From positions 124,001 to 188,000 of the forward strand of contig NZ_JAGHZZ010000006.1 in NCBI RefSeq assembly GCF_017745095.1: DNA of 64,000 nucleotides, in the 5' to 3' direction. Numbering within the stretch: position 1 is the stretch's first letter; each line of letters begins with the position of its first letter. Below are positions 52,029 through 60,375 of this stretch, one piece after another. The position numbers and the translations under genes were made by a program. The DNA comes from Sporocytophaga sp. Its GTDB lineage: Bacteria; Bacteroidota; Bacteroidia; Cytophagales; Cytophagaceae. The notes beneath the pieces were generated by a model, which made no database searches, was not told where the DNA came from, and was given only the letters and a program-made list of their open reading frames with translations.

Positions 52029-53078
52029 TTATCCCTTCCACTCTGAAAGCTTCTTAATCAAAGCTTCATTTTCCTTTTCGGTACCAACAGAAATTCTGAT
52101 GCTGTCTTCACACAACCTCACTTTAGATCTGTCTCTTGTGATGATTTTATTACCGATTAAAAATTCAAAAATCTTTGGAGCTTTATCCATTTTCACCAGC
52201 AAGAAATTGGCATCTGAAGGATACACTTTTGATACAAAAGGAAGTTTATTCAATTCCTCACCAAGCTTCTCACGCTGTTCAAGGATCTGTGCTACCATTT
52301 TTTCCTTGTTCAGAATATTCATTAACCCCACTTTCACAAATTGCTGAGTAGCAATGTTGATGTTATAAGGATATTTGATTTTATTGTAAACACTGATGAT
52401 CTCCTTTGAAGCGAATGCCATACCTAATCTTAGGCCAGCCATTCCCCAGGCTTTGGAGAGCGTCTGAAGAACTATAAGATTTGGATACTGATCAAGTTCA
52501 CTGAGCATAGATGTAGAGGGTGCAAAATCTATATATGCTTCATCTACCACTACAATTCCATTAAACCCTTTTAGAATTTTCTCCACATCCTTTTTATTCA
52601 TGATGTTTCCGGTCGGATTATTCGGTGAGCAAATGAAAATAATTTTAGTATTCTCATCTACTGCGTTAAGAATTTCTTCTGTTCTTAGCTGATAGTCTTC
52701 AGTAAGAGGTACCTGCCTGATTTCCACATCAGAAATAGCAGCAGATACTTCATACATACCATAAGTCGGAGGTAATATGATGATATTGTCTTTCCCTGGG
52801 CGGCAAACCATTCTGATAATGAGATCAATCGGTTCATCGCTGCCATTTCCAAGGAAAATCTTTTCAGGTTCTACCCTTTTAATTTTAGAAAGAATCTCTT
52901 TTATTTCCCATTGGAGAGGATCAGGGTATCTGTTGAAATCGCCTGCAGCAGCAGATCCGTAAGGATTTTCATTTGCATCTAGGAATATTCCTTCTTTTCC
53001 TTTGTATTCGTCTCTGGCAGAGGAATATGGTTTGGCGTTCTTTATGTTCTCCCTAAGGAGTTTATCTAAGCTGAACAA
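52029..53078 (-). CDS. hisC: histidinol-phosphate aminotransferase HisC
   Basis: PLP aminotransferase of 349 residues (fold type I, class II). Conserved segments are LDANENPYGS (about 32-41), YPDPLQWEIKEIL, FICSPNNPTGNIMNKKDVEK and the Schiff-base Lys in LQTLSKAWGMAGLRLGMAFA (about 218-237). VVVDEAYIDFA and the late RISVGTEKENEALIKKL also fit. It is the first gene of this his run; no hisG or hisD lies upstream, where a divergent ACT-like gene stands instead (233 bases away). The operon promoter should lie in that region, but I saw no clean consensus. Confidence 0.94.
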   Translation of the reverse strand: MFSLDKLLRENIKNAKPYSSARDEYKGKEGIFLDANENPYGSAAAGDFNRYPDPLQWEIKEILSKIKRVEPEKIFLGNGSDEPIDLIIRMVCRPGKDNIIILPPTYGMYEVSAAISDVEIRQVPLTEDYQLRTEEILNAVDENTKIIFICSPNNPTGNIMNKKDVEKILKGFNGIVVVDEAYIDFAPSTSMLSELDQYPNLIVLQTLSKAWGMAGLRLGMAFASKEIISVYNKIKYPYNINIATQQFVKVGLMNILNKEKMVAQILEQREKLGEELNKLPFVSKVYPSDANFLLVKMDKAPKIFEFLIGNKIITRDRSKVRLCEDSIRISVGTEKENEALIKKLSEWKG

Positions 53079-53310
53079 TGTAGTACTAAATTTATTAAGA
53101 GTTGCAAATTAGCTTTTTATTTAATAAGAATTTGTAATTTTTATAAGATTTTTCACCCTGTGACAACAAATTTCCAGCCTCTAAAATTGCACATTCCCTC
53201 AGCTATAATTTGTCGTTGACCGGATTACTTAATATCTTTACTTTTAATTAAAATGTGATTTAGGAACTTTTGAGACCTAATCAGAATTATACAAACCTAA
53301 CACACTACTG

Positions 53311-53544
53311 ATGAAAGAGACATTCTGCTGGCAAATCGAGTGCAAACATACACCAGAAACAATTGACAGGATTTTATTGCCAATCCGTAAAAGAGGAATG
53401 ATGGTGAACAGTCTGAACTATAGGGTTCAGGAAGCTGGATTAGCTATTTGCCTGATTGAAGTTGATATTGACCCTACTGAATCTGAAAGAATTCACAAGA
53501 ATATGCTTAGAATTCAGGATATCAACAACATAGTGAAGCTTTAA
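53311..53544 (+). CDS. ACT-domain-like small protein
   Basis: A 77-residue protein with an ACT-like beta-alpha-beta pattern: FCWQIECKHTPETIDRILLP, then MMVNSLNYRVQEAGLAICLIEV and ESERIHKNMLRIQDINNIVKL. This resembles the small regulatory subunit of acetolactate synthase (IlvN/IlvM), including the placement of the glycine-poor first strand, but the usual ligand-binding glycine loop is not evident. ACT folds bind amino acids; a role in sensing histidine or a branched-chain amino acid is inference. It is divergent from hisC with 233 bases between them and is followed by an AraC gene 107 bases on. Confidence 0.6.
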   Translation: MKETFCWQIECKHTPETIDRILLPIRKRGMMVNSLNYRVQEAGLAICLIEVDIDPTESERIHKNMLRIQDINNIVKL

Positions 53545-53651
53545 ATCAGCATTTCCAAAAGTTCTAAAAGGATTACTCCCTCTTCTAATCTCCCTTTTCT
53601 GAAGCACTTCATTCTGAGGTTTTCAGTTGAGCGTAGAACTATGACCTAGAA

Positions 53652-54536
53652 ATGCATTCACCTGGAAATAATATACCCGTTTATAGTATTGACCGCTTTA
53701 AAAGAAGCGGTCATCACACTTATTTCCAGATAGAAATCTTTGATAAAAACAGAGATTTTAAAGTACAATATCCGCACAGACACGACTTTTACGAAATCCT
53801 TTTTATCACAAAAGGATCAGGAAAACATACCATTGACTTCTTTGAATACGAAATAAAGCCCGGCAGTATTTTCTTCTTATCGCCAGGACAAATTCACGAT
53901 CTGGATCTTTCTGAAGATATTTCAGGATATATATTTCTTTTCACATCTGAGTTTTACCTCATAAACAAAACAGATCAGAATAAACTCCTTGAATTGCCCT
54001 TCTTCTACCCACTGGCACCAGGATCTCCACCTTTGTACATTAATAAAACTGAAGAAGTGAAGACATTCAGTGATATTTTCGTGCAAGCCATTGCAGAAAG
54101 AGAAAAGAACTTCGAAGATTCTCCGGATCTTATTGGAGCACTACTCGACATCCTTTTGATTCACTGCAAAAGACTTTATCCTCAGAATGCAGGAGATAAA
54201 ATGAATAAAGGAAGGCTTCTTGTAAAAAAATTCAAGCAGCTGATTGAAGAGAAATATCAAGATAATCTTTCTGTTAAAGATTATGCTGAACATCTTGCTG
54301 TTACCCCAAATCATCTAAGCGAGACAGTAAAGCAACTAACGGGAAGAACCTCTACTGATCTTATTAATGAAAAATTGCTGGTAGAAATAAAGCGTCTTCT
54401 TATATACTCAGAATTGACTGTTTCTGAAATTGCTTTTCAACTTAATTTTTCAGATCAGTCTTATTTCTCAAAGTATTTTAGAAAGCTTACAGGACAAAGC
54501 CCTGCGGAGTTCAGAAATCTTTCAGGTAAAAAATAA
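53652..54536 (+). CDS. AraC family transcriptional regulator
   Basis: A 294-residue regulator with an N-terminal cupin (AraC-binding) domain (about 35-110: QYPHRHDFYEILFITKGSGK then FFLSPGQIHDLDL) and a C-terminal double helix-turn-helix (about 190-290: LSVKDYAEHLAVTPNHLSET and LTVSEIAFQLNFSDQSYFSK, then YFRKLTGQSPAEFR). The two HTH blocks are complete. The effector is unknown. It is followed 12 bases later by the DUF3052/OmdA gene and then the glycosyltransferase-like gene, so the three are likely one transcript and the regulator may control it. Confidence 0.9.
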   Translation: MHSPGNNIPVYSIDRFKRSGHHTYFQIEIFDKNRDFKVQYPHRHDFYEILFITKGSGKHTIDFFEYEIKPGSIFFLSPGQIHDLDLSEDISGYIFLFTSEFYLINKTDQNKLLELPFFYPLAPGSPPLYINKTEEVKTFSDIFVQAIAEREKNFEDSPDLIGALLDILLIHCKRLYPQNAGDKMNKGRLLVKKFKQLIEEKYQDNLSVKDYAEHLAVTPNHLSETVKQLTGRTSTDLINEKLLVEIKRLLIYSELTVSEIAFQLNFSDQSYFSKYFRKLTGQSPAEFRNLSGKK

Positions 54537-54548
54537 CTTTTTCTCATC

Positions 54549-55193
54549 ATGGAAATAAATGCAATCACCAAAAAGCTGGGAATTAAAAATGATTTTAAAG
54601 TACTAGTCATCAATCAACCTGATAACCTCAAAGATCTTTTACTTCCGCTCCCTGAAAACGCTGAACAGATAAAAAAGGCAGGAAAACAAACTGCTGATGC
54701 TGTACTTCTTTTTGCGTCTAACATCTCTGATCTAAATAAACATTTTGAAAATCTTAAAAATGCTGTAAAACCAAATGGCCTGGTCTGGATCGCTTATCCA
54801 AAAGGAACATCGAAAATTAAAACAGATATCTCACGTGACAAAGGATGGGAGGTAGTAAATAAAGCTGGACTTACTGGTGTAAGCCTTATTTCTCTGGATG
54901 ATATGTGGTCTGCAATGAGATTTAAACCTTTGGAAGAAATAAAAAATAAAGCAAAGCGAGCTAATGCAGAAGAAGATCAATATATTGATCTTGTAAAAAG
55001 AGTTGTTACAGTTCCGGATGATCTAAAAAAGTTATTGAATAAGAATAAAGCGGCTAAAGCCACATTTGAAAATCTTTCTTTTACACACAAAAAAGAATTC
55101 GTCCTTTGGATTATAAGTGCTAAAAAGGAAGAAACAAGAACCAAAAGACTGGAACAGGCTCTAGAAAAGCTCCTTAAGACCTCTTTCCAATAG
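54549..55193 (+). CDS. DUF3052-like / YdeI-OmdA fusion protein
   Basis: A 214-residue cytoplasmic protein with two parts. Residues 1-130 resemble DUF3052 (KLGIKNDFKVLVINQPDNLK, AVKPNGLVWIAYPKGTSKIK and DDMWSAMRFKP near the end). Residues about 148-214 are the bacteriocin-protection YdeI/OmpD-associated (OmdA) domain (VPDDLKKLLNKNKAAKATFE, then LSFTHKKEFVLWIISAKKEE and TRTKRLEQALEKL). Both domains are small and poorly characterised; YdeI members are linked to resistance to antimicrobial peptides. It ends exactly one base before the next ATG. Family naming is from recall of sequence pattern and should be checked. Confidence 0.7.
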   Translation: MEINAITKKLGIKNDFKVLVINQPDNLKDLLLPLPENAEQIKKAGKQTADAVLLFASNISDLNKHFENLKNAVKPNGLVWIAYPKGTSKIKTDISRDKGWEVVNKAGLTGVSLISLDDMWSAMRFKPLEEIKNKAKRANAEEDQYIDLVKRVVTVPDDLKKLLNKNKAAKATFENLSFTHKKEFVLWIISAKKEETRTKRLEQALEKLLKTSFQ

Positions 55194-56747
55194 ATGAGCA
55201 CAACAATTCAGACTCCTCAGCATAAGTTCGTCATCCCGACTTTCAGAGCTTTCATAATCTTATTCTTTCTCTTCGCATGTTTAATAATCACCATAATTAC
55301 TTTTGCAGATTATCAAACAATGGTTACTTGGTTAAAACCTACTGCCTTTAAATTTCCATTTGAAGCAAGGGAATACCATAAAATATATTTTACGCCCGAA
55401 AGATTTGAAATACTCAAAATAGCTTCTGCTGTTTCTATAATCCCCATTACAATTTTATCAATCTTTTTATGGGTACATACTAAAAAGCTATTAACCCAAG
55501 CCCAGCTATTCCTTGCATTTATAAAGAATCAATTACAACTTACAATACACTCTTTTACAAAAATCTCATCAAAAGAAAAGTACATTTTCTATGCATTCTT
55601 TTTAGTGATAATAGTAATTAGACTTATAAATCTCAAAACGTTAAACGGGATACACCTTGATGAAATATGGTCTTATAACTACTTTGTGGCCCAAGGACCT
55701 GTTGTTTGTATAACTTATTATCCAGATACCAATAATCATATATTATTCAATCTTATCTCATCCTTTTTATATAAGCTGTATGCACATCCGGCTTTCTGCA
55801 TGAAGCTTCCCGTTTTTATACAAGGCTTGTTATTAGAGGTTCTTATCTTCTTTAGCATGAACAGGCTTTTCAATTTTAAAACTGCTTTACTTGCAATGGT
55901 TATGACAGGCGCAGCCGCTGAAATATGTGTGTACTCTATTGTAGGAAGAGGGCACTTGCTGTGCAGCTTGTTCGCATTATCGTCTTTATTGAGTATGATA
56001 GGTTACCTTAAACAAAACAAGAAGGAATACCTGACATGCCTGGTAATCTTTTCTGCATTAGGTTTTTACACAGTTCCTACCTATTTATATTTCTTCATTG
56101 CTCTATGTGTCTTTGCATTTGTTATACTTTTAAAAGAAAGAAATTTCAACCAATTATTTCCATTAATAAAAGCATTCTGCCTTACCATTACAGGAGTCTT
56201 CATTCTCTATCTCCCTGTTATAGGCATATCCGGGCTAGAAGCACTCACTAAATCTAAGTGGTTAAAGCCTATGATTCCATGGGATTTTGGATTCAATTAT
56301 TGGTTTAGAATTTATATCCTGGAATATTTTGAAGCTATGGCAGACAGGGTTCCTTTTGGGAACAGAAAATATATTGGAGTTTTTATTGTATTCGGATGTT
56401 ACGTTTGGCTACTCTTCCAATCAAAAAATAAAAACATACAACTATGGATGACCTGGATGTTAATTACAGCCTTTATTCCATTGATTGTATGTTATTATAT
56501 GAAGATATTAGCACCCTACAGAGTATATGTATTTCAGATAGTTTTCTTTTTTATAAGCCTTTCTATTCTTATTGATTTTATACTTCGCAAATTTATCCCA
56601 GGAAACAGAACATATTATTTCATTCTTTCTGCTTTATTGATGTATATGATATATAATCAGGTATTCAACAGAAAGCTTCTTTTTGGAAAAGTATTATTAG
56701 AAAAAACATTAATGACTTCTGACAGGAATATTGACCATCACATTTGA
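55194..56747 (+). CDS. polytopic glycosyltransferase-like membrane protein
   Basis: A 517-residue integral membrane protein with about 10-11 hydrophobic segments. The ATG immediately follows the previous stop codon. The region IRLINLKTLNGIHLDEIWSY (about 140-160) carries the Asp-Glu pair after the first long loop that is typical of GT-C fold lipid-linked glycosyltransferases (ArnT/PMT family GT39/GT83). A lipid-phosphate sugar donor and a periplasmic acceptor would be expected, but the donor and acceptor are not visible. Its last 39 bases overlap the end of the opposing TonB-C gene (56709-56747). It forms a unit with the AraC and DUF3052/OmdA genes. Confidence 0.72.
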   Translation: MSTTIQTPQHKFVIPTFRAFIILFFLFACLIITIITFADYQTMVTWLKPTAFKFPFEAREYHKIYFTPERFEILKIASAVSIIPITILSIFLWVHTKKLLTQAQLFLAFIKNQLQLTIHSFTKISSKEKYIFYAFFLVIIVIRLINLKTLNGIHLDEIWSYNYFVAQGPVVCITYYPDTNNHILFNLISSFLYKLYAHPAFCMKLPVFIQGLLLEVLIFFSMNRLFNFKTALLAMVMTGAAAEICVYSIVGRGHLLCSLFALSSLLSMIGYLKQNKKEYLTCLVIFSALGFYTVPTYLYFFIALCVFAFVILLKERNFNQLFPLIKAFCLTITGVFILYLPVIGISGLEALTKSKWLKPMIPWDFGFNYWFRIYILEYFEAMADRVPFGNRKYIGVFIVFGCYVWLLFQSKNKNIQLWMTWMLITAFIPLIVCYYMKILAPYRVYVFQIVFFFISLSILIDFILRKFIPGNRTYYFILSALLMYMIYNQVFNRKLLFGKVLLEKTLMTSDRNIDHHI

Positions 56748-57095
56748 TCTCACTGCAACACCATTCTCCTGAGCGGGTACATACTTAATAGTTTTGAAAA
56801 GGGCTCTGATACTGTCTCCGCAACCATAACCCATATCTCTGAGTATTTTTATACTTGAGATAGAACTATCTTTCTCTACGAAAAAAGAGACCATTACTTC
56901 ACCTTCGATTTTTTTAGCTTTAGCTTCTTCTGAATATTTCAAATGCTTAAAGATAAAACTATATAAATCATCCTCTCCATTTACATAGGAAGTTTCTTTT
57001 GTCTGACTGACTGCAAAGTTCTTATTGGTAGTCTGACCAAATGAAACAAGAGAGCAAAACACTAAGAATGAGGCTGTAAATACGAATTTAAGCAT
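56709..57095 (-). CDS. TonB-C-domain protein, secreted
   Basis: A 128-residue exported protein with signal peptide MLKFVFTASFLVFCSLVSFG. The C-terminal part (about 60-126) is a TonB C-terminal-like domain: AKKIEGEVMVSFFVEKDSSI, then IKILRDMGYGCGDSIRALF and FKTIKYVPAQENGVAVRS with NVMVNIPV at the end. The YP-like core and aromatic positions fit. It lacks the N-terminal membrane anchor and proline-rich arm of true TonB, so it more likely belongs to the small secreted TonB-like proteins of Bacteroidota than to an energy transducer. Its 3' end overlaps the convergent glycosyltransferase gene by 39 bases. Confidence 0.7.
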   Translation of the reverse strand: MLKFVFTASFLVFCSLVSFGQTTNKNFAVSQTKETSYVNGEDDLYSFIFKHLKYSEEAKAKKIEGEVMVSFFVEKDSSISSIKILRDMGYGCGDSIRALFKTIKYVPAQENGVAVRSNVMVNIPVRSH

Positions 57096-57145
57096 ATCTA
57101 TTATTTTATAACCCTATTAATACGTTTAGGAACCACAAGTGGTTG

Positions 57146-58138
57146 CTACTCTTTAAAAAATCTTACTTCACATTTTTTTTCTGTTTTCCAGGCTCTGAAC
57201 ATTCCGGTAGTATTGTGGTCTATTGAAAAATTTCCGTTTTTATCTACTGCTATAACTCCTCCATTTCCCCCTAACTTAGAAAGCCTATTATGAACAACCT
57301 CATTGACAGCCTGTTCAAGAGGAATCATTTTATACTCCACCAAGGCAGCAATTGATCGGGCTACTGTTAGTCTTATAAAATATTCACCATGTCCAGTGGC
57401 AGATACTGCACAAGTATTATTGTCTGCATAGGTTCCTGCTCCTATTATTGGTGAATCACCTACTCTGCCAGGCAGTTTATTTAAGATTCCTCCAGTTGAA
57501 GTGGCAGCAGCCAGGTTTCCATTTTGATCAAGTGCTACTGCGCCGACAGTCCCGTGCTTATTAATATCTTTAGGTTCTGGAATCAATTCATTTGCTTTTT
57601 TCCATTGTTCCAATGAAGAAGAAGTAATGAAATAGCTTTCATCTTTCATCTCCAGTCCCATAGATTGGGCAAATTCATCAGCACCATTTCCTGCCAACAT
57701 AACATGACTTGATTTTTCCATAACTATCTTTGCTGCTGATATCGGGTTTTTAACATGCCTCACCACTGCGACAGCCCCTGCTTTCAGGTCTTTGCCAGAC
57801 ATAATGGAAGCATCCATTTCTACATGACCTTCTTTATTCAATACTGATCCTTTACCAGCATTAAATAGAGGTGCATCTTCCATAAACTTAACCGAAGCTT
57901 CTACTGCATCAAGGGCAGAACCACCTACTTCAAGAATTTTGTAACCTTCTTCAACTGCTTCACGCAGATACTTTTCATAAATCTTTTGTTGATCCGGGCC
58001 AAGGTCAGACTCTTTAAAATTGCCTGCTCCCCCATGAATAAGTAAAACGATTTTTCCATTTGGTGTTGCAGTCTGCACGTTTTCCATATTGATTAGAACA
58101 GGTGTAAATAAAAGTAAAACATAGAAGGTAATTTTCAT
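57146..58138 (-). CDS. isoaspartyl peptidase / L-asparaginase, exported
   Basis: Plant-type (Ntn-hydrolase) asparaginase of 330 residues that self-cleaves to expose a catalytic Thr. The cleavage site is HGTVGAVALD, giving T197 as the nucleophile. KIVLLIHGGAGNF near residue 29 and FNAGKGSVLNKEGHVEMDAS (about 91) are conserved. VGDSPIIGAGTYADNNTCAV (about 231) and CAVSATGHGEYFIR complete the site. MKITFYVLLLFTPVLIN is a signal sequence, so it acts in the periplasm or outside, perhaps clearing beta-aspartyl peptides. It is transcribed alone, next to the TonB-C gene on the same strand. Confidence 0.9.
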   Translation of the reverse strand: MKITFYVLLLFTPVLINMENVQTATPNGKIVLLIHGGAGNFKESDLGPDQQKIYEKYLREAVEEGYKILEVGGSALDAVEASVKFMEDAPLFNAGKGSVLNKEGHVEMDASIMSGKDLKAGAVAVVRHVKNPISAAKIVMEKSSHVMLAGNGADEFAQSMGLEMKDESYFITSSSLEQWKKANELIPEPKDINKHGTVGAVALDQNGNLAAATSTGGILNKLPGRVGDSPIIGAGTYADNNTCAVSATGHGEYFIRLTVARSIAALVEYKMIPLEQAVNEVVHNRLSKLGGNGGVIAVDKNGNFSIDHNTTGMFRAWKTEKKCEVRFFKE

Positions 58139-58227
58139 AAGTCAGCTTTCGAACTTAATGAGAACTTTTTTTTGAAGGAATTGATTTGGAGAGTAAGAAA
58201 GTAATTGAACAAGATTATTATTTACTC

Positions 58228-59613
58228 TTATCCGTGGTGTGAATTGCTGGCATATTGGACTATTTTCCTGATGATTGAATCCAACTCTTCTGTCATTTCA
58301 AAAAGATAATCTAGAGACATCTCTTTCTCAAAGTCTTTGAGATCCTCTTTTTTTAAAGTATTAACTAACCCTAATATATTTGCAACCGGTCGACGTACTT
58401 CATGAGATTGCTGCCATGCAATTGTTTCCAATCTCCTTAGTTGATTGAGATTTTTTTGCTCTGCCCTAATCCTGTCTGTTACATTCTGAATGATTAACAA
58501 AATAAAATCCTCATTTTTTATCTGAACAATATTGAAATTTACTTCAGCAATCATTTCTTTCCTTCCCCTTTTAAGAGCTGTTGTAAGCCTCTTAGTTCTT
58601 AATCCATATGAAGAAGGTCTCTCTATGTATTGTTTTAAATTTTGAAGATGAAGAGCTCTAAAACGCTCAGGAACTAGTATTTCAACACTCTTTTCCTCCA
58701 ATTCTTCGGGAGAGTAATCAAAAACTTCCTCTGTAGCATAATTGGCAATTCTTATTTTTAAATCTTTATCCAAAATCAAAATTGCCAGAGGTACTGATTC
58801 CAATATCTTTCTGAACTTCTCTTCACTTTCGGCCATTGCAATCTCTGCTTGCTTTCTTTCCGTAATATCAATTGTAAAAAGAGACACTCCCAATAGTTCT
58901 CCACTACGTCTGTATACCGGAAACATTTTTGAAAGCACCCAAAGATCTATATTATATTCCTCATTTAAATCACGTTCTGCGCCACTCCTATATCCTTTAA
59001 GAGCCTTTTCGAAGGCTACCAAAAAACTATTTATATTAGATTCATTTAAGTAATCCTTAAAGTCTGCTCCTATGCAAATTTCCTTACCTGTATAAAAATA
59101 TAGTCTATCTTTTGCTGTTTTATTAAACATTAAGATCTTGTGTTCTCTATCAAACAGCAATATAGATTCGCTTGCATTTTCTACAATTGCCTCAAACATT
59201 TCTGCCAGGTTTTCGATCTCCATCTGCATTCGCTTTTCCTTATCGATGTTTTTGGCAGTAAGAGTAATTCCTAAAAGTATCCCTGCCTGGCTGTAAACTG
59301 GATTCATTTTAAATTCAAACCAGAATGAATTATTTTCTGCTGTAGTTTGATGTACTACTATCTCATTCGTTCCCATAATTGACCTTTTGAAAGTAGTTTG
59401 ATATAATTCCTGTGATCCAGGTGCTACAAAATCTCTAAAGTCGTCTCCCTCCTTTATTTCTCTATTAAAAAATAATTTTAAAATCTCTTTAATGACCTTA
59501 TTAAAAGCTAATACTTTATGCTCAGGAGAAATCAAGACTATACTCTCAGGAGAATTATCCAGAATTGCTTTTAAAATTTCAAAGGTTTCTATCGATTGTT
59601 CTTGACCTTCCAT
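58228..59613 (-). CDS. triple-PAS signalling protein ending in a histidine-kinase dimerisation domain, no ATPase
   Basis: A 461-residue cytoplasmic protein. Three PAS domains follow each other (about 10-125, 135-260 and 265-385): PESIVLISPEHKVLAFNKVI, ESILLFDREHKILMFNKTA and LAILILDKDLKIRIANYATE each start one. The next helix has QQSHEVRRPVANILGLVNTL, a HisKA-type H-box (H about 401) with the conserved proline. The protein stops about 60 residues later (YASNSHHG) with no N, G1 or G2 box. No ATPase domain lies in the 89 bases downstream. It could dimerise with, or be phosphorylated by, another kinase. Such truncated forms are known in Bacteroidota, but this one's partner is unknown. Confidence 0.85.
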   Translation of the reverse strand: MEGQEQSIETFEILKAILDNSPESIVLISPEHKVLAFNKVIKEILKLFFNREIKEGDDFRDFVAPGSQELYQTTFKRSIMGTNEIVVHQTTAENNSFWFEFKMNPVYSQAGILLGITLTAKNIDKEKRMQMEIENLAEMFEAIVENASESILLFDREHKILMFNKTAKDRLYFYTGKEICIGADFKDYLNESNINSFLVAFEKALKGYRSGAERDLNEEYNIDLWVLSKMFPVYRRSGELLGVSLFTIDITERKQAEIAMAESEEKFRKILESVPLAILILDKDLKIRIANYATEEVFDYSPEELEEKSVEILVPERFRALHLQNLKQYIERPSSYGLRTKRLTTALKRGRKEMIAEVNFNIVQIKNEDFILLIIQNVTDRIRAEQKNLNQLRRLETIAWQQSHEVRRPVANILGLVNTLKKEDLKDFEKEMSLDYLFEMTEELDSIIRKIVQYASNSHHG

Positions 59614-59967
59614 TTTGCTTTATTTAAAGCACCATTACATCCATTATCATTTAGCAATACTACCCTCTTCAGCATTCAAGCGTGATAAAATTAATTACCT
59701 AAAAATAACTATATAATACTAACCTTGACCATTGGTTAATGTTAGGAAAAAGCCTCTAATCCCTTTTAGCTCGTACATAAATTTTAGTCAATTTGATTAG
59801 ACGTCTTATCCTTCTAAAGGAATTTACTTGTCACATTTTTGATTCAAATATATTCCTTTAGCAACAACTATTTTTTAAGTAAATGATATGCAGGCAAAAA
59901 CAATCAAAAAGAGGGCTTGAAAGTATTCTTTTCATTTGCTTATATTTGATTTGACAAAATCATTTTT
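59614..59967. other. intergenic region upstream of the first globin
   Basis: A 354-base AT-rich stretch that must carry the divergent promoters of the PAS protein (leftward) and globin 1 (rightward). One good promoter lies at its right end (next entry). It also contains TTTGATTCAAA at about 59839-59849, a short palindrome. Otherwise I see nothing coding. Confidence 0.5.
59917..59948 (+). promoter_or_regulatory. promoter of globin 1
   Basis: TATATTTG (59941-59948) is an exact TAnnTTTG -7 element. TTG (59917-59919) lies 21 bases upstream, in the usual range for the Bacteroidota -33 box. Transcription would start near 59955, leaving a leader of about 13 bases before the ATG at 59968. Confidence 0.55.
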
Positions 59968-60375
59968 ATGAATTCAAATCAGATTAGTTTAATTAAGTCA
60001 ACCTGGGGAGAGGTAATATCATCAGGAGATTCAGTAGGTCAGTCTTTTTATACGATTCTTTTTGAAAAAGACCCTGGTCTAAAAAAATACTTTACCACTG
60101 ATCCAATTGAACAAGCAAGAAAATTCACATCAATGATTACATTTTTTGCTTTCAAACTTGACAATCTTGAATATGTAATATCAGAAGCCAGGGAACTTGG
60201 GAGGAGGCATAAATTTTATAAAACCCCTGAAAGTGCTTATAAAACTGTTCAGAATGCCTTGATTGCCGCACTGGCTGAAAATCTAAGAGATAAGTGGGAT
60301 GCTGAAACTGAGCAGGCCTGGAATCAACTATATCTGACATTGCAAAGCGCAATGCTTGAAGGTGCTCTGGTATAA
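59968..60375 (+). CDS. single-domain globin 1
   Basis: Haem protein of 135 residues, a flavohaemoglobin-like single-domain globin without reductase. The proximal His is H81 (ARELGRRHKFYK), CD1 Phe is F42 (LKKYFTTDPIEQ) and E7 is probably Q49 by alignment with Vitreoscilla globin (IEQ for LEQ). Trp13 and the A-helix (LIKSTWGEV) are typical. It binds O2 or NO and could detoxify NO or store oxygen; the exact role is inferred. The stop at 60375 meets the end of the XRE gene (60376) back to back. A second globin lies 650 bases further on. Confidence 0.9.
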   Translation: MNSNQISLIKSTWGEVISSGDSVGQSFYTILFEKDPGLKKYFTTDPIEQARKFTSMITFFAFKLDNLEYVISEARELGRRHKFYKTPESAYKTVQNALIAALAENLRDKWDAETEQAWNQLYLTLQSAMLEGALV

